Shown here: positions 1 through 11,845 of the stretch, one piece after another
Position numbering within the stretch: position 1 is the stretch's first letter
Layout of the letters: each line of letters begins with the position of its first letter
Assembly: GCF_035046485.1 (NCBI RefSeq)
Contig: NC_085137.1
Location: 314,599,164-314,663,163 of the forward strand
Origin: Aedes albopictus
Lineage: Eukaryota; Arthropoda; Insecta; Diptera; Culicidae
Reading direction: 5' to 3'
DNA length: 64,000 nt
Position numbers and translations under genes: made by a program
Notes under the pieces: model-generated
What the model saw: only the letters and a program-made list of their open reading frames with translations
What the model was told of the DNA's origin: nothing
The model's database searches: none

Positions 1-1605
1 TCCTTCGGAAATTCCTGAAGGAATTCCTTCGGAAATTTATGAAGGAATTCTTTCGGAAACTCCAGGAGAATTTCCTTCGGAAATTGCAGAAGGAATTTCT
101 TTGAAAATTCCTGGAGGATCTCCTTCGGAAATACCTGGAGGATTTCCTCCGGAAATTTATGAAGAAATTCATCCGGAAATACATGGAGGAATTTTTCAGG
201 AAATTCCAGGAGGAATTCTTTCGGAAAATTTCTGGAGCAATTCCTTCGGAAATTCATAGAGGAACTCCTTCGGAGAATGCTTTAGGATTTCCTTCGGAAA
301 TTCCTGGAGGAATTCCTTCGGAAATTCATGGAGGAATTCCTTCGCTATTTCCTGGAGGACTTCCTCCAGAAATTCCTCGAGGAATTTCTTCGGAAATTTG
401 TGGAGGGATTCCGTCGGAAAATTTCTGGAGGAATTCCTTTGGAAATTCATGTAGGAATTCCTTCGGAAAATTCCTTAGCAAAATTCCTGGAGAAATTCCT
501 TCGGAAAATCATGGAGGAATTCCTTCGGACATTCATGGAGGAATTCCTTAGGAAATTCCAGGAGGACATCCTTTGAAAATTCCAAAAGGGATTCCTTTGA
601 AAATTCCTAAAAGAATTTCTTCGGAAATTCTTGGAGGAATTCCTCCGGAAATTCCTCGAGGAAATTCTTCGGAAATTCGTAGAGGAATTCCGTCGGAAAA
701 TTTCTGGAGGAATTCCTTCGGAAATTCATGGAGGGATTTTTTTGGACATTCATGAAGGAATTCCTTCGGAAATTCCAAGAGTAAATCCTTTGAAAATTCC
801 AAGAGGAATTCCCTTGAAATTTCCTGGAATAATTCCTTCGGAAATTCCGAAAATTCCTAGAGTAATTCCTCCAGAAATTTGTGGAGGATTTTTTCCGAAA
901 TTTCCTGGAGGAATTTCTCCGGAAGTTCCTGGAGGATTTCCCTCCGGAATTCCTGGAGAAATTGCCACGGAAATTCCAGGAGGAATTCTCTCGGAAATTC
1001 ATTCGGAAAATCCTGAAGGAATTCCTTCTCAAAATTCCTGGTGGAATTACATCGGAAATTCATGGAGAAATTCCTTTGGAAATTTCCAATGGAGAAATTC
1101 CTCCAGGAATTTCCGAAAGAATTTCTCCTGTAATTTCTGAAGTAATTCTTCCTGGAATTCCAAAAAACAAAATCCTTCAGGAATTTCCAAAAGAATTTCT
1201 CCAGGAATTTCCGAAGGAATTTCTCCTATAATTTCTGAAGTAATTCTTCCTGGAATTCCAAAAAACAAAATCCTTCAGGAATTTCCAAAAGAATTTCTCC
1301 AGGAATTTCCGAAGGAATTTCCAAAGGAATTCCTCCAGGAATTTCCAATGGAATTCCTCCGGAAGTTTTTAAAGAAATTCCTCCAGGAATGTCCGAAATA
1401 ATTGCTCCACGAATTTCAGAAGGAATGCATCCCAGAGATTCCGGAGGGATTTCTCCAGGAATTTCCGAAGAAATTCCCCTTAGAATTTCCGAAAGAATTC
1501 CTACAGGAATTTCCAAAGGAATTTATCCATGAATCTTCAAACGAATTCGTCCAGCAATTTCCGAAGGAATTCCTCCAGGAATTTCAGAATAAAGTTTTTC
1601 AAATC
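1..1605. repeat. GGAATTCC minisatellite, 12/24-bp period
   Basis: The sequence is a tandem array whose clearest unit is 24 bp, made of two 12-bp halves: GGAATTCCTTCG and GAAATTCATGGA. The 8-bp core GGAATTCC is a palindrome, so the array looks alike on both strands. Units are regular to about 1000 and drift afterwards. Because the period is a multiple of three and the unit lacks stop codons in several frames, long open frames of 60-169 codons appear on both strands. They encode only octapeptide repeats such as GGIPSEIP, so I do not call them genes. The array begins before base 1. Decayed relatives recur through the window. Confidence 0.93.
1131..1326 (+). repeat. 98-bp tandem duplication inside the minisatellite
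   Basis: Bases 1131-1228 are repeated almost exactly at 1229-1326, including the distinctive CCAAAAAACAAAATCC. The 98-bp period is not a multiple of 12 or 3, so it is a later segmental duplication on top of the short-period array, and it shifts the phase of the open frames. Confidence 0.85.
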
Positions 1606-4481
1606 TTCTTTTGCGTCTTAAATTTCTGTGCATATTTTGGTTCATAAGGAGGTCAAATTTTACATGAATCGTATGTATTAAGCGTTTAAGTGTTCTCAGG
1701 ATCGGCTTATGTTGACGTAAAGATCATGAGTACATATTTAACGAGAAAGGCACTATCACCACTAGGTGGATTAATCTGTTTTTTTTTTATGAACCAGGTA
1801 GTACAAGAAAGGTCAAAAGAAAGCAATAACTTTTGTTCAAACATTTGGCCCAGTTACTCCTGTGTGCAGTAATTCATTTCTTTGGGACTATATCCTTCAA
1901 TACCGAATGCAACACCATCCTATCCATGGTCGTCATCGGTACCAGCTGCAGTATCAACATTCCGAGCTAGGGCTACCCAAATGCGGCCTCCTCAGCATAA
2001 ACAGTGCATTCCACCGCCGTCATCCTGATCACCCCTAGCCGAATTTCAGTGCAACTTATTGAGCTATAGATCACTATCAGGAGTAGCCCGCTCGGTGTTG
2101 CTCACCCCGGTTATGCAGTAGCACTCTTCTACTGAAGCGAAAGAGAGTCGATCGCCAAAGTCGTTGAATATTAATTTATCAACCACATGACCCGTTTCTC
2201 CTCCACAGCGTGCACCGCTCGACCATATTGCATTCTGCTGGTTTGCCTCTTAAACCGACCAACCAACTGTTTACGATCCAGGAGTCGAGCATTAGCTTTT
2301 CAACATACCCGCATATAGGCATTTCTCTAAAATCGAAAAAATAAGCATAAAAACGACCTATGTGCAATGTGCATTTGAAACTCTTGCTTTTTCCCATCGT
2401 TCATGCTTGATTCCCATAAGGTTAAATTTTTTTAAATCGACCACCACGATGCCTATAGGAGTGGGTACCGCCTAAATCACACAAGGAGGCAACGGGGAAA
2501 ACGTTTCTGCACTTCGCGTTCAAGTGAGGAAAGAAAAACCCGAATTTCGAATGGTGCTTGTCTCACACAGCAATTGGCTGGCTGGTTTACCATACCTGTT
2601 GACAGATATCCCAGCTATTTGAAATTGAGAAATCGATTTCCTCCGGTTTGCGGTAGACCACAGCGAAAACCATAAACGAAACAAGCAATGACGTGCATTC
2701 TGCCGTGATGCACTGGAAGACCGTAGAAATTTCATTCTATTCGATTTTGTGGCCGTATTTGATTTCTTTTCTTCCATTTTTTCAGATTCTTTTTTATTCT
2801 TTCCACGTTTCCTTTTTACATTTCGTTATTTTTTTCGCGAAATCTCTCTTTGTGTTTATTGTTTTTTTTTTGTTAAGCGACCTTACATTTTTCAACCTTT
2901 TTCTATACCTAACTGAAATAAATTATTGGTAATGTAACTTGATATTCTACAGTTTCAAATGTGATATGCGCATTCAGCGATACCTAGGCTTGCAATAATG
3001 GCAAAAAAAATCCTAGAAAAAGAGCAATGAATCACGGCTGGAAAGTAATTCAATAGATTTATGAATGCTTTGTGGCGGCAGGCCAATTTTTTGCAGTGCC
3101 AACTATTGTTGCTCAGGTAGAACCATAACGAGCATTGGGCGGGTTTTTTTTTTCAATGAACCAATTTCACTCTCGAAAATTATGATTCCAACTAATTCGA
3201 TTAGGGTTCGCCCTTCCTTCGAACCAATAACGAACTGTAATCATCGATCACTGCGGTGTATCAGGAGCAGCAGCTAGCAAAACAAACCATTCCGCTGAGG
3301 AAGGGCCTATCCAATAACCTTCGTTTCACTTCTGGATAGGTGAAATTTATGACATAGAGATAGATAAACTTCAGACAAATGGCGCTTACCGAGCAAGCAC
3401 ACGAATGAGTTTTGGGCTCCTTTCTGCAATTTAGTTGCTCCTGCTGGGTTGGGTCAGGTAGAAATAAAGAACCCCTTTCCTCTAGCAGACCCACAGACAG
3501 AGAAGGAGGAAGAAAAATGCATAAAACACAAAACACCGACGGAGAACGTGTCTGCAGTCGCACCAACCGAGGAAACCGAAAACAATTACAAATGTCCTTT
3601 TCTTTTGGGTCAGCAGGAATTCTAAATCATGTGGATCACCGGCACAGCGTGAGTTGGATATTTTAGGTTTTGTTGTTTTATCTCCACAACTTGCTTCCAG
3701 AGAAAGGGATTAAAGTTTGTGTTTGCTGATGTGTTTTTTTTTCTGATCTGATTCAATGTTTGTTTCAAATTTGAAGTGAGGAAATGATAATCACCAAAAA
3801 ATCGTATGGTCAGGATCCATGTCCATAGTCGTTTGAAGATAACACCTCTCGAAACGAACAGCTTGAATGAATATAGCTGAATCAGTAACAAACAAATTTT
3901 ATTATTAGGTATTGTTATATTTTTAAGATACTTTACTACTTACCTGGCATTCGTGTCTGCAGAACAAATTTTATGGAAATTTGATTTTTATGAAACTATG
4001 CGTCACACACTGTGTTCAAAAAATTGGCATCAATATAGTTAATTTTCATTTATTTTCGTGATGATTTCATACTAGTGTAGAACAAAAGCCTCACTTTTCA
4101 TTCCCTACAATATCGATGCAAGTGGCCAAAAAATTAGCTGCCTCCACCTGCTGCTTCATGAGTTATCAAATAAATTGTAAATCATCATGTTATTTTTTAT
4201 GAGAAAAACCGCCAATTTCCGTGATATTGTAGATTTTTGTTATGGAATGATATTTTCTTATTTATTTTTGCTAACCTAACGTTCGGTGTCACGTCAAACT
4301 TTCTATTCGACGGCGGTGGTGGCGTCATCGGCGTGAAGTTTTTTTTTTCAATTTATTTTCGAGATTTGCTGCTGTCAAAACATGAACAGAGAATAATTTG
4401 TTTTCTATACCCAAAGCTCAACTTTTGCCGACCTTGTGCGAAATTTTTAAACGTAAGAAAATCAAAGGATTCAATTAAAAC
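1606..4481. other. Stretch without a recognised gene
   Basis: No coding region, RNA gene or complete mobile element could be recognised. The open frames are short (at most about 108 codons), lack known motifs and overlap on opposite strands. Notable contents are a T-rich stretch at about 2755-2900 and otherwise mixed-composition DNA. It could be old intergenic or intronic sequence. Confidence 0.5.
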
Positions 4482-4938
4482 TACAGGGGATGGCCAAAAT
4501 GTTTGGGATAGGCAACTTTTTTTCTCCCACAAAAAAAAATCAACATGCTGTAACTTTTCATAGAGTGCATCAACAAATATCAAATTTTGACTGTTTGTCA
4601 ACTTATTATATGTGCATCATTGGAACAAATTTGGGCTCGATTGATTAATATTTCGCGAAGTTAGAACCGTTCGGGTAAAACACTATTTTTTAGACAACTC
4701 ATTTTTGAACTGTCATATCTCAGAAACCAGTGAACCGAATTGAATGAATTTTTTAACGTTTATCAACAATATATTGATACTTAATACGACGTTATAAAAT
4801 GTTATATTTTCTCACGGCGAATTAAGTTATACCGGGTTGAATTTTTTACCCATATAGAGGAAAATAAGTCAAATTTACAACACCACACAAAAATTATTAA
4901 ATGCGTGTCCTTCCTTCAATCTAAATAGGCTCTAATAT

Positions 4939-6998
4939 ATGAGGGGGTTAGAGGCAGAGGGGTGTAAGTGACCAAAAATTCAAAATTGAGATAAATATCG
5001 TACGTGGTTCTACGAGTTCAGCTTTGCTTGTTGCCAAAGACCCGTATTTTTTAAAAATGTTTGAGCATGTTTAAACATTGATTGAAAATATGACGCTTAA
5101 ACGTTGAGGAGATATGCTTGGAGGCAGAGGGGTGTAAGTAATTTATTATATATACATGAAGTATTGAATCATTTTTTTTTTTAAGATTTAATGTACATCT
5201 ATGATCTCGTTGAATATGGTTTTAATCATGCCTTATGTCATGGACCCACGATGCACTTAGCAAATGTGTTCTTAAAAATGATGAAATCGCATTGAACCTG
5301 TTGTTCCTATATAACTGCTCAACATTGTTTCAATCAATTTAAATTCTCAAGTTAATAATGGCAGTGATGGTATTCTACTAGTTCGAGTCTTACTGAGAGG
5401 AGAAGTAGCCTTTTCGTCATTTGCCCTTCTCATAATCCATTTCTCACTCACACCAGTATTTGCGAAGTCTAGGTTTTGGAATAAGGTAAAACTTTCATTT
5501 GACTGGCTTAGCCGCAAACATCGATAGTAAATTAATTGACTGATATTTTTGCTGAACTTTTTCACACAAAAAAAGTGAGAATATCACCTTTTCGTTGCAC
5601 ATCGTGAGTACGAATGACGATAATGTACCAATAAAGATTACAACACTGCATTTTATTCACAATTGTTCATTCCAAAATTTAGGATTTTATGGCGATCGTG
5701 AAGATCAGAATTAGGTTATTAATATGATTACCAAAATTTTGTACAGTCTCACGAATTCAAGCGGTGCTTTGCCAACTAGCCGACGTTTCGGCTGTGTTTG
5801 GCAGTCTTCTTCTAGGGAAAATTAGATCTATTTCTACTAAAAGAAGGCTGTCAAACACGGATGAAACGAAGAGCAATTAACAAATTACCGTTTGAAATCG
5901 TGAGACGTCCAAACTCCAAATTTCAGTACATATATACTCATTGGAAAACACTGTCAGGGACGAGTTTACTTACGCAGTATTACACTAAAAGTGCATCATT
6001 ACGTCGTATCTGTTTTAGAATCCGTATGATAAATAATTAGATTTTAAATCGTATTGTTGGCGATTTCCATAATTAGGAAGGATAAAACATGTATTAGTAC
6101 CGCACGCCTATCTATTTATACATTTAATAATGAGACTTACAGACTCGGAAATATCTGAAACGATCGGCGTGAACATTTACATGCCGGGGAAGATTCTAAA
6201 CAACTTGACAAATTAACTGGCAAAAGGGCCCCCAATACACATAACGGGGGACCTCTCTATGGAGCTGTATATCAAAAAACCGCACAGCCGGTTTACTATA
6301 ATTTTTTTCTTTTTTAATATATCAGGTTGAAATGTATTTTTATTTAAAAATAAAATAAACTTACATTTTTGAAAATACTATGATGATTTAATTGTAGGTC
6401 CTTACTGACGTAACAATGATCCGACAAAATGGTCACTAAGGTCTTATGTTTGTGTATTTAAAAAAAAATGTTACGCTAGACGCATCACGATAGCGCAGTG
6501 TTCGTTCAGGGAGCCTGGGTCATAATAACCCCAACATCCCACTAGGGTTAAATTAAGATCTTTTTCTTAATTTGTCAATACTTCATCTGATTTTTGAATT
6601 CAGAAAAGAAATAATGCTTCCACATCATCATGGTTGCTTGCATTATTCATAAACATTTTAGGGACAATTTTATTCATAGTAATACTTGAGTCTATATGTA
6701 GAGTATATGGCATATTGAGAACTTGTTTGGTGCCGAAGGGGTGTAAGTCAACAGTTTGGTGGTAAAGGGGTGTAAGTGACACTAACCCAAAAAATCAAAT
6801 TTTCCTATCTGCAGAAAAACAGCGTATATAATGTCTGTTTCCATCTCAGATGGTGGAGTTACTTGCTAGTAGAGTGTTCGGGGTGAATTCAAACTTTTTC
6901 GAATATTGTTCATTTTTGTTTAAGATGTCAAAGTTTTCGTTCATTATCTCAAAATCAGGTTTTGGTCACTTACACCCCTTTGCTTCTGACCCCCTCAT
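4939..6998. repeat. Inner inverted repeat with GGGGTGTAAGT motif
   Basis: Inside the 4482-7469 element, ATGAGGGGGTTAGAGGCAGA (from 4939) pairs with the reverse complement of the stretch ending at 6998. The arms continue through AGGGGTGTAAGTGACCAAAA. This may be a nested element or simply the inner part of the same palindrome. No convincing target duplication was found. GGGGTGTAAGT also occurs near 5130, 6735 and 6765 inside it. Confidence 0.6.
5746..5906. repeat. Imperfect inverted repeat, MITE-like
   Basis: GTCTCACG at 5746 is mirrored by CGTGAGAC ending at 5906. Imperfect complementarity continues inward, with GTGTTTGGCAGTCTTCTT facing GAAGGCTGTCAAACAC. Small foldback of unknown family. 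Confidence 0.45.
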
Positions 6999-7579
6999 AT
7001 CTGATTAGAGATAATTTGAGAACAGAAGTGGAAAATCTTTTGATATCAACACTAAAATTTATTGACATTGATGTGAAAAAATTACATTTTTTCGAAAAAA
7101 ACCAAAAAGTGTCAATCCATGGTAACTTTTTTCAATGTTTAAAAAGTACCTATGTTTTAATAGTTTGTAAAGCATTTACATATTGTTAATGTACGTTCAA
7201 AATTTCATTCAATTCGGTTTACTGGTTTTCGAGATATGACAGCTCAAAAATGAGTTGTCTGAAAAATAGTGTTTTACCCGAACGGTTCTAACTTTGCGAA
7301 AGATTTATCAATCGAGCCCAAATTTGTACCAATGATGCACATATAATAGGTTGACAAACAGTCAAAATTTGAGATTTTTTGATGCACTCTATAAAAAGTT
7401 ATAGCATGTTGAACTTTTTTGTGAGAGAAAAAAAGTTGCCTATCCCAAACATTTTGGCCATCCCCTGTACCTACACGAGAGTTTTGCTTAAGATTTCTGG
7501 TTTCCAAGTTCCAGCACCCCATATACTGGTAACTCCTAGGTCCTAGGTATTAATTGTATGATTTTTTTATGATTTTTTT

Positions 7580-7800
7580 TCAGGAACTTCTATTATGAAT
7601 TCAGCGAGAATTCCTCCAAAGATACCTCCAAGAGCTGCTATTTTTTCAAGAAAGTCTTCAAAATATTCCACCAGATTTTTCTTCAAAAAATCAATTCGTA
7701 CAGAAATTTCGAAACAGATATAAGAGGAGTTTCACTAGCGATTATTCAGATGTTTCTTCAAACATTGCTTTAGTTATTATTTCAGTAATTCCTCAAGAGA
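7580..7800. repeat. Decayed GGAATTCC-type repeat
   Basis: Loosely periodic phrases such as GAATTCCTCCAAAGATACC and GTAATTCCTCAAGAGATTC resemble the minisatellite at the window start, much diverged. The transposon at 7807 is inserted in it. Confidence 0.4.
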
Positions 7801-7968
7801 TTCTTGACGAATTTCGCACCAACTCGTCTTCGGGGTTGGCAGCACCCCCTCAGAATGTTATGAAATTTTGTAGGTTTCAAGACTTTACCTTTTCAAGCAA
7901 CTTTGCATATTTTGTTTTTTCAAAATTAACCTGGACTAACATTTAAAAAGAGTCAAAGTTTTTTAACC

Positions 7969-8627
7969 GTTTTTTTTCACAAAAAAATAACTCGAATATG
8001 ATAAGATGTACAAAAAAGTGATGTATGGGGGACATTCAGAGAATTGTCCAAGCTTTCATGAAAAAATATTTTAAAAATTCTAAATACATTTTTACACGTT
8101 AAAAAATATATTTTTAAAATTAAAAGTCAATTTACAGAAAATGCCCACCTTTTTATGTTTTGAAATTTTTTTTCCAAGAAAGTCAATATTGTTGCCTAAC
8201 TTTCCTCCATACATCACAAGATGGGCACTTTTAAGGAAAAAAAGTTTTTCTAACAAAAACTTTTTCATGTTAGTTTTTTTAGCGTGTTGCGCATTAGCCG
8301 TTTTTTTTTACAAAAAATATAACTCGAATATGATAAGTTGCACAAAAAAGTGATGTATGGGGGACTTTTAGGGAATTGTCCAAGCTTTCAAGAAAACATA
8401 TTAAAAAAATATAAAAAAATGTTTTACACGCTAAAAAATATCTTTTCAAAATTAAAAGTCAATTTACAGAAAAAGCCCACTTTTGAATTTTTTTTCCCAA
8501 GAAAGACAATATAGTTGCCTAACTTTCCTCCATACATCACAAGATGGGCACTTTTAAGGAAAAAAAATTTTTCTAGAAAAACTTTTTCATTTTATTTTTT
8601 TTTTCGTGTTTTGCATTACCTCGTACA
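7969..8627 (+). repeat. 329-bp tandem duplication of the left subterminal arm
   Basis: Two copies (about 7969-8297 and 8298-8627) share ATAACTCGAATATGATAAG, GTGATGTATGGGGGAC, TTGCCTAACTTTCCTCCATA and further stretches in the same order. The right arm (about 10060-10330) has the same sequence once, in reverse complement. So only the left arm was duplicated, after or during assembly of the element. Confidence 0.8.
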
Positions 8628-8897
8628 GTAATATATCCAGAATCCTAATGACAATCCATTAAAACTTAATGGGCCCAACTACTTTCTTAATATCTTAACG
8701 TGCTTGACATTGAAAACGTGCTTGATATGGGAAAGGGCTCAAGACAAATTTGCTTTTAGGGTTTTATATCAATGAAAACGCTTGTGTATTGATGAAATAT
8801 GTACACATGTATATGTGTATTCAATTATTTTCTTTTCTACAATATATACATCCTTCTTTTATACATTCTATTGTAACGTTTTTTGAATATTAGATCT

Positions 8898-9894
8898 TTA
8901 GTCTATTTGAAACAGAGTAAACTTTTTTGGATTATTTTTTGAATTCGAAAACTTCTTCGCTTCAATTTGATTTTCAGAAATTGGCACAAATGAATGAAAT
9001 TTTTGTGTACCAGGTATTGTTTTTACGTGACTGTATGTGTATAGTTCTTCAAGTTCATCCGTCATTTTTGCATATTGTTCATTTGAAATAAAACAGAAAT
9101 TCAATTTTGTTATATGTATATGTGACTGTTTAACTGCCCAGTCATACAGTTCTCGAGGAGTTGTGATTGTGTTTCCATAATCTCGAGCAAGACTTGCTCG
9201 TTTTGCCATTCGCTTGAGAGTACCTCCAACAGCGTCACATGGATCTTTGCCATGTGAAGTTGCGAAGAAGTGCCATTCTGCTTCCAATCCATAATTGGAC
9301 CGAAAACTGCACAAACTGGCATTTTTTTTTGTTCTTATAATGAGCTGCTGCTCCATCTGACATGAAAGTAATTTTTGAGAAATCAATCGATTGTTTAATG
9401 AAATCCAGCAGTTTTGATATAAATAACTGAACTGCTGTTGTATCGTGTGTAAGTACTTCAGATAATATTATAAAGCTCAAGTTTTCCAACTTATTTTCTT
9501 TTCTGTAGTACACTTCAAAGGGGTGAATGGTAGCTTGAGAATTATTCCAATGGTAACCTTGAGCTGAATTTTGAATGATAAATGAATAATTTTCTGAAAA
9601 GTCACAAACTGTTAATACTTCACCCTGTTTAAGAGATTCTTTTTTATCCCGCAAAAATGAGGATTGTTCTTTATAAATGAAATCATGAGTTATAAGCTTA
9701 TCAACTTTTTCTACAAAGTACGGAACAAACTCGTCTATAGTCTTAGTAATAGTTTCCAAATTGCATCGATCAGTGGTTAGCCATTGTTGAAATAAAACCG
9801 ATTCTTTATCATTCGCTTCTAATAATGATGTTAGTTCACTGGTTCTAGGCACACAATAATACAATTTCAGCAAACAGAATGCTGTTTTAAGCAT
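8898..9894 (-). pseudogene. Transposase-like protein, frameshifted
   Basis: Two overlapping minus-strand frames (9894-9235, then 9386-8898) join into one protein of roughly 330 residues if a single frameshift is allowed at the nine-T run 9322-9330. Before the shift: VCDFSENYSFIIQ, GYHWNNSQATIHP and MSDGAAAHYKNKK. After it: GLEAEWHFFATSHGKDPCD and AVGGTLKRMAKRASL. The two DF/SDG aspartates and the acidic residues near the GG-KR block look like the spaced acidic catalytic residues of DDE/D transposases, but I cannot name the superfamily. The protein lies centrally between the TIRs of the surrounding element, as expected for its transposase. The N-terminus is probably missing, because no longer open frame lies upstream. 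The frameshift could be mutation, assembly error in a homopolymer, or programmed slippage; mutation is simplest. Confidence 0.65.
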
Positions 9895-10534
9895 TCAGAT
9901 ATCAAAACAAGCTGAGAAACAGGTTCTATTCCAGTTGGGATGTAACGCCAAGAAAAAGAAGGCACCCAATCAAACAAAGTTGTAATGCCCATTGAGTGTT
10001 ATTAAATGGGTATAAGGATTCTTGATACATCCTGTACGAGTTAATGCGCAACACGCTAAAAAAATAACATGAAAAAGTTTTTGTTAGAAAAACTTGTTTT
10101 CCTTAAAAGTGCCCATCTTGTGATGTATGGAGGAAAGTTAGGCAACAATATTGACTTTCTTGGAAAAAAATTTCAAAACACAAAAAAGTGGGCATTTTCT
10201 GTAAATTGGCTTTTAATTTTAAAAATATATTTTTTAGCGTGTAAAAATGTATTTAGAATTTTTAAAATATTTTTTCATGAAAGCTTGGACAATTCTCTAA
10301 ATGTCCCCCATACAACACTTTTCTATAGGTCTTGTCATTTTTGAGTTACATCGATTTTAAAAAAATCTTCGAAAACAAGTTAGGCCCTCTTCAAATGTTA
10401 CTCTTGAAAATTTTCGAAAATTTAAGTATGCAAAGTTGCTTATAAAAACCTAGTCTTCATGCCCACCAAGTTTCATTCGATTCTGAGAGGGTGTTGCCAA
10501 CCACTGGTCGAGTTGGCGCGAAATTCGTCTCTTG

Positions 10535-11580
10535 CAGAAAATTCACAAGAGGTTCCTCCACGTATTCATCCCACAAATGCATTGATTCCTTTAGAAATAA
10601 AGATTATTTTTCTAGCAAGGCTTTCTGAAACTTTTGTTGGACTTCTTCGAGAGATTGCTTCGGGAATCTGGCAACTCCGAAGGAATTTCAGGAGATATTT
10701 CTAATGGGGCCGCAAGAGAAATTCCAAAAAGAAACCTTCTAGAAATTTCCAGGATTCCTGGAGGAACCCTTAAAGAAATTTCCGAAAAAAATGCAGAAAT
10801 TTTAAAAAAGTGAATTCCTGAAAAAAAGAATCCACAGACGAATTTCTGAAGAAATCTTTTGCTGACATTCATGAAAAAATACTTAAACTACTGAAGGAGT
10901 CTCAGGAGATATTTCTGAGGAGATTCCTGAAGCAGTTTTAGAAGGAATCCGTGGAGTAATTTGTCATGGAGTCTTTGGAAGATTTGTTAAAATAATCAAT
11001 TCCTTTTGAAATCCCTGCGGATATTGTACAAAAATCCCTGGAGGAATATCTGAAAGAATGCCGGAAAAAAATCTGAAGGAATTCTAGAAAGAGTTACTGA
11101 AGAAATTCTTGGAAGAATATCTGGAAAAACTTCACCTATAAAAATGCATAAAAATATTTCGAGAAAATTCTGAATCTTGCCAAAATTCCCGGATAAATTC
11201 ATGAACATATAATCCCTTGAAGAATGCCTGGAGAAACACTTAAACTCCTGTAAAAATTCTTAGAAAAATTTAATTAGAAATATCTAAAGGAATTTCTGTA
11301 GAAGTTGCTAGCCATTATTTCTGAAGAAATTTCAGAACTTCTTAACGAATCCGAGTAAAAAATCCTGAAGGTATACTTGGTTTATTTAGAAATTTCTGGG
11401 GAAATACATAAGGGAACTTCGGATTATTTGTATGAATATGTGCAGGAATTCTCCAGAGATACCTATTGGAATCACTGAAAATCATGAATGAACTTTTGAA
11501 TGAATAACTGGAGATATTCTTGCAGAAATTTTCAATAAAGTCCTTGAAGAAATTCCTGGAAAAATCCAGATACATTACAC
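10535..11580. repeat. Decayed GGAATTCC-type minisatellite
   Basis: A loose 12-15-bp periodicity of AGGAATTCCTGAAGAAAT-like phrases runs through this stretch. It is interrupted and AT-enriched compared with the first array. Short overlapping open frames here are by-products of the repeat. Confidence 0.65.
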
Positions 11581-11845
11581 TAGTTTACGAAATAAAACGA
11601 AAGTCGTGAACTTCTGTCAACGACCAAAATTTTTGAAGTACAATTTAGCAATAATAAATAAGGAACAAACAAACAAAACTATTGAAAAATCAAAACTTAT
11701 AATCACTATCGAAAACATATTTGTCAACTATTGAAAAATTATAGCTTGAAAACATTTTTTCTATTAAAAATAGAGTCATTGACCGCCATGTTTTTTTTCG
11801 CCCCTTCAATATTTTGGGATTTCTGATATATATTATTACTATTAT
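11581..11845. other. AT-rich stretch without recognisable features
   Basis: AT-rich DNA between two blocks of decayed repeat. I see no gene and no inverted ends. Confidence 0.5.

Larger units (their letters stand above)
4482..7469. mobile_element. TA-flanked transposon with about 280-bp inverted arms, Tc1/mariner-like ends, no transposase seen
   Basis: The left end TACAGGGGATGGCCAAAATG (4482) is matched in reverse complement by the right end (to 7469). The two arms, 4482 to about 4755 and about 7200 to 7469, remain recognisably complementary throughout, with a shared block around the phrase GTTTGGGATAGGCAAC. Both ends carry TA, the target of Tc1/mariner elements. The interior (about 2.4 kb) holds another inverted repeat and no open frame resembling a transposase. 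It is best read as a non-autonomous element. The superfamily assignment rests only on the ends. Confidence 0.7.
7807..10528. mobile_element. DNA transposon with TIRs and a decayed transposase
   Basis: The left end ACGAATTTCGCACCAACTCG (7807) and the reverse complement of the right end, ACGAATTTCGCGCCAACTCG (ending 10528), differ at one position. Homology continues inward with gaps (GGTTGGCAGCACCCCCTCAGAAT against GGTTGGCAACACCCTCTCAGAAT, interrupted). Subterminal arms about 300 bp long follow. A transposase-like coding region on the minus strand lies in the middle. Flanks read TTCTTG on the left and CTCTTG on the right, a possible but imperfect 6-bp target duplication. The superfamily could not be assigned from memory. 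Confidence 0.78.

Noticed and set aside
159..1647. Open frames of 60-169 codons on both strands
   Set aside because: They are translations of the 12/24-bp minisatellite in several frames, giving only octapeptide repeats with no other domain.
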